From Buddleja alternifolia (taxonomy: Eukaryota; Streptophyta; Magnoliopsida; Lamiales; Scrophulariaceae), in NCBI GenBank assembly GCA_019426215.1, contig CM033397.1, positions 29,886,480 through 29,950,479 of the forward strand: a DNA stretch of 64,000 nt, in the 5' to 3' direction. The notes under the pieces were generated by a model. That model was given only the letters and a program-made list of their open reading frames with translations. It made no database searches and had not been told where the DNA came from. Each line of letters begins with the position of its first letter. The stretch's first letter is position 1. Position numbers and translations under genes: made by a program. Shown here piece after piece: positions 60,339-64,000 of the stretch.

Positions 60339-61873
60339 GGTGACTGGCGGGGCTGCGGCGAGTCGGGTTCGTCAAGTAACCTAAGAGTTAGTTTTTTGGA
60401 TTTCGAGGTGATATGGTCGGTTGGAATTTCCGAGAGTTCGAGCAATTTTCGCTTAGGTGGCCGACCTCGTGGTTTTGTGGTGCGCTTGGTTTTTCGGGTT
60501 TGATTGATTTTTGAGGTTGCTAGGCGGGGTGGAGTTATGGATAATTGGAGAGGGATATTGATGAGAATGGGATTATGGGGATGTTGAGATGGTGTGTTGT
60601 TTGTGTGAGGGAAGATGTATCTGACCGTGTTGAAGGGGTGGATTGGGAGGTAAGGGTGACCATAGTGGATATACTAGTAAGAGGGGCATGGGGAGCTGAG
60701 AGGGGGGCGTTTTGATCAGAGATATCTTGCATGGGGTTTGTATAAGGAATAAGTTAGGATAACAGATGGGGTTGTGATGAAAGAGAATTAGACGGTAGGG
60801 TATTATGCGGATTTACGTCACTGTTTGGTGTAGTTTCATTCATAGCATTGCTTGGGGAAATAACTTCGTCTATATCTAGACTTTGACCTGAATTTGCGAC
60901 AAGTGGACGCCATCGATCGGAATTGGAGCGATCGGGGCTAATCAACCCGGTTTCGCGCAAGACTCGATTAATAGAGGAAGAGTTGGGGGTTGGGGGTTGG
61001 GCGTAAAGGACGGTTGCTGCGCCAATTTTCAAAATCTACCCCGCTGCGTGAGTGGGTTGGAGATGCTGAGAAAATTTGGGCCCCTCTGTGTGTAGATCGA
61101 TGAGGGTAGGATTGACGACACGTGGCTCAGAGTTTCAAATCAAAAGGGAGATCTTCTCTTAGTTCGATGAAGTTCCTGTCATAAGGGAGACCACAAAATT
61201 GCATGGTGTGGCTCATAAGACCACAGAGGAAACAAAAATTTGGGAGTCGCTCATACGCATATGTGATCGACATAGTTTCACCTTTTGAACCTAAAACGGA
61301 GCTGCGCAAGAGGGGTTTGGTGATATCGATACCTACACGGATTCGAAAGATGGACCCCCATGAGTAGCCATCAGCAGCTAAGTCTGCGAAACGAAATTTG
61401 ACCAGGATACCCCCTATGAAATCAGCCATATTGCGATTAATTTTGCTAAGAGGAAGACCTTTGATTATTACATAGAAATCTACCCAGTTGAGAGGGGTTG
61501 AGTAAGGGTCATCACACTCACCTAGAGCCTTGAGAACTAAAAGATCATTATCGAAACACCAAAGGCCCCCATTAAGAACTCTATCAAAATCACGTTGATG
61601 ATCAAAGACAAAGAGGAAGCAACCATTATCGAGCCTTTCAACCCCCATCCTTTTAACCGGGCGAAACGCACCTAGGATTGTATCTTTAAAGGCTGTAAAG
61701 TTCACTTTTCTCTCAGAAGCAAGACGTCCCACTATAACATGTTGTGGACCCCTATAATCAGATTTCCAAACCCCCGTAGGAACTGGGATGGTAGTTCGTT
61801 TGAATGCAGCAAGTGAAATATTACCTATTTGATTTATTTTCGCCTCCATAATACCTGATTGTACTGAAATCAA
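60339..61873 (-). pseudogene. LINE ORF1 (DUF4283 + zinc knuckle)
   Basis: ATG at 61873. A 248-codon open frame (to 61127) contains the DUF4283 region (VIVGRLASERKVNFTAFK, GCFLFVFDHQRDFDRVLNG, DFYVIIKGLPLSKIN) and a CCHC knuckle CFLCGLMSHTMQFC. A stop at 61127 is followed by Ser/Pro-rich C-terminal remnants (61032-60754, 60732-60535). The conserved part is intact through the knuckle. Confidence 0.9.
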
Positions 61874-62424
61874 AGAGTTCGGGATGCGTTTGCCTCTCAG
61901 TTTGGGTTGGAAGGAATCACACAGAACGAGCGTCGTACCCTGTCCAAAGATATTCAGAAAAACGTTAGGGTTTGCAAAAGCAATAAAACGAAGAAAAACA
62001 AAACAAGAATAAACAAAGAAACACAGATAGAAGGAGAATAGATTCTAGGCAGGAAGGTAAATTATGGCAGAAACGTAGAATTGTTTGTGGTTTGTGGTAG
62101 CGGCGGCGGGACGTGGTATGCAAGAAAGGACTATAACCGATGGAGAAGAAAGACTAGGGTCCAGTGATTGTTGCCGACAGAAACTCAAACGAGCAAAACC
62201 ACTATGGATAGTAGCAGATCTGAAACGCTCGCACTTGTGTATCTCTTCCTCGCTTTAGTTATCAATTTTTTCCACTCGAACCTTAACGCTAGAAAGTTCA
62301 TGCAAAACGGGAAGAAAAACTCTCACGAGGAGAGAGGGGTCCATTCGCATTTTGGTCTATTTGATGAAATTAAAAAAGAAGTTGGAGTGCCAATAACAAA
62401 AATTGGAATACCTTTAACAACTCC

Positions 62425-63530
62425 TTAAAAGATTTCTTTATATAAAAAGTTTACCCATATTACGCACACTTATGGTGCATAAAAATTGCATATTATCAAA
62501 TGAAATGAGATATAATTTTGAAACAGAAATTGAAACAAAATTTTATACAAACATAATATCATACTGATTTGTGAATTATTTACAGTGTGAAGTTGTAAGA
62601 CCGCCTCCCTCGATATATTTTTTACTGTGTTAACCAAATTAACATCATTTAAAAAAACATCTAGGTATCTTTCTCATTTTGAATGTTTATGGATGTTTCT
62701 TTCTCCACTTTTTATTGGACTCCATTTGGTCTTAAGTTGCATGTAACCCATTGTGACAATCAATTAGTCAACTTGATTATTCATTTTGAAATAAAAGTGA
62801 ATTCGAATCCGAAAGCGTCCTCTCCTACCATTGCGATTGCGGATGTGAGAGGACTGTACAAGAATTTATCGGCTATTAGTTGAGATACAACTTTATTTTA
62901 TAATACATTTGGCAGCGCAAAACACTCTCCCAGACGGTGCGGTGAGGTAGATGCGTCCACACAAGTGTCGTGAGTCGAGTAGTTAGTCTCGGCATAATCA
63001 CAATATTTCTAAATCAAAGGGTTCTGTTGCAAATAAACACACATCGCAGAGCTGCACAATCACAATATTGACAATAAATCCACCCAAGTGACTAAATGTC
63101 ATTGCTCGTACGGATGGTTTTGAGTTAAAAGGTGATCCTGATATAAATTAATATCGAGAATCATCAACAAGAGACTCAAGTGGACCATGATTTTGTTTAT
63201 ATGCGAATGGTTAAGATCAATCGCTTTAATTCAATAAAACATAATAGATGTAAACAAAGATACAACTTTAGTTTCTTAAATACTTGGTACAAAAGTTTCG
63301 AAATAGTCAACAACCAGCTTCAAGTGGTTGTAGACTCGTAATCCATAAATGTTTATTTAATAGCATGCTACGATTAGCTTGAAGTGTTGGTACCAATAAA
63401 CTCTATATGAATCGATCGGTTAAATGATCACATACGAAAAATTTAACTCTATAAATTGGTTACATTAAATTATTATCAATGAAAAAAAAAACAAGGAAAT
63501 GAGTAGCGTCGGTTTTGGGAGTGGGGAGTC
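62425..63530. other. Unassigned DNA
   Basis: AT-rich with islands of higher GC (62800-62870, 62920-63000). The words cgaatccgaaagcgtcctctcc and gacggtgcggtgagg recall decayed repeat sequence, but no protein frame, RNA gene or bounded element is supported. Confidence 0.3.
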
Positions 63531-64000
63531 TTGGGCATGAAGAAATATACAGAGGGGAGAATAATGTCCAAAAGATATTGGGATTTGGAAGAGGAAGAGA
63601 AGCGACAATATGATTGTGTCGGCCAACAATTATTGGGTGGTGTGCTGCTTCCTGCCGCCGGATTTACCGCCTATAACTACTCACTTCTTCCCAACACCTC
63701 ATTATATTTCTCTACCCTTAAATCTATATATTAATTTATTATTATATACAATACCTTTGTAGTGCTTCACAACATTATACGATGACTTACAAAAGAAAAA
63801 AGACAACATTATACGAAAATATGGAATTCTTTATTGAGAGTTGAGACACGAAGCTCAATTATTGGGTGGTGTGCTCTAATTGATCACTCTTCTTGATTTA
63901 CATATATAATTACTTAAATTCGAACTTATTTTGTGAACTATTTTTTTTTTATTCAAAAGAAATAGATACTCTGCATATTTAGCCTGACAAATTCAGCTGA
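63531..64000 (+). other. Unassigned DNA with a 67-codon frame
   Basis: A 67-codon open frame (63531-63734) contains LEEEEKRQYDCVGQQLLGG. I recognise no family, and it could be chance, an exon or a fragment. The 20-mer caattattgggtggtgtgct occurs inside it (63626) and again 231 bp later (63857), a small duplication. The window ends in AT-rich DNA. Confidence 0.2.

Larger units (their letters stand above)
56341..62346 (-). mobile_element. L1-type LINE retrotransposon, near full length, decayed
   Basis: Minus-oriented. Target duplication gcattttggtct (12 bp; 56329-56340 and 62347-62358). The poly(A) tail appears as T-rich sequence from 56341. Length 6.0 kb. ORF1 and ORF2 are in the usual order and are less broken than in the LINE at 12-18 kb, so this copy is probably younger. 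It interrupts the right terminus of the old TIR element. Confidence 0.93.
39086..62424. mobile_element. Old TIR element (~1.3 kb originally) split by four later insertions
   Basis: Two inverted copies of one ~300-bp sequence. Copy 1 is 39088-39152, 39559-39691 and 55285-55380. Copy 2, on the minus strand, is 62423-62359 then 56340-56091. Shared words in order: gagttgttaaagg, ccaatt, a gacacttcaac/ggcactccaac block, atcaaaatgcc against accaaaatgcc, ggattttaatgaagcattac, tcaactaac then attattaatat. A spacer of about 710 bp (55381-56090) lies between. I infer one non-autonomous element with long inverted termini. Flanks ataaaatat and ttaaaagat agree at 7 of 9 bases, which could be an old MULE duplication. 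Insertions: a CACTA MITE and the large Copia in the left terminus, a hAT-like MITE in the spacer, a LINE in the right terminus. Confidence 0.6.

Noticed and set aside
62168..62428. 86-codon plus-strand frame starting MLPTETQTSK
   Set aside because: It crosses the LINE boundary and its target duplication, so it cannot be an old gene; no domain visible.

Overview
This is a stretch of nuclear DNA from a flowering plant, most likely a eudicot. Genes are intron-containing with GT-AG junctions, intergenic DNA is AT-rich, and most of the window is plant transposable elements (TEs). I cannot name the species.

Two host genes are supported. (1) A five-exon amino acid transporter of the LHT8/AATL1 type, plus strand, 1250-6064, reads as a complete 519-residue protein. 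(2) A single-exon Dof zinc-finger transcription factor, minus strand, 35949-36737, 262 residues. Nearly everything else that looks coding belongs to TEs, all of them broken.

Layout. 1-400 is a minisatellite and 400-1249 the LHT8 promoter and 5' UTR. The LHT8 gene carries a MITE in intron 1 and another in intron 3. Two non-autonomous Mutator-like elements with 9-bp target-site duplications (TSDs) lie at 7867-8767 and 9904-11246; the second holds a 186-bp tandem repeat. A decayed L1-type LINE on the minus strand fills 12074-18474 between 16-bp TSDs. From 19351 to 32191 is a four-level nest: a non-coding LTR element contains a Mutator-like element in one LTR and an internally deleted Copia element (23245-30794). 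A Helitron (25970-30761) sits in that Copia's 5' LTR, and the Helitron contains a hAT element and a small MITE. 32192-39087 holds the Dof gene and several MITEs.

From about 39086 to 62424 a second nest is built into what appears to be one old ~1.3-kb element with ~300-bp inverted termini. Its left terminus is split by a CACTA MITE and by a 15.6-kb Sirevirus-like Copia element (39692-55279, TSD gtctt). Its spacer holds a hAT-like MITE, and its right terminus is split by a second LINE (56341-62346). The large Copia contains a hAT element and a Ty3/Gypsy-type solo LTR. It also carries, downstream of pol, an extra reading frame of about 1,400 codons, which is the most unusual coding content in the window.

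None of the mobile elements looks autonomous now. Many disabling changes are stops where a CAA or CAG codon is expected, the pattern of C-to-T decay in methylated repeats. Coordinates of TE ends are base-precise where a TSD is quoted and approximate elsewhere. All similarity statements come from reading the sequence, not from database searches.
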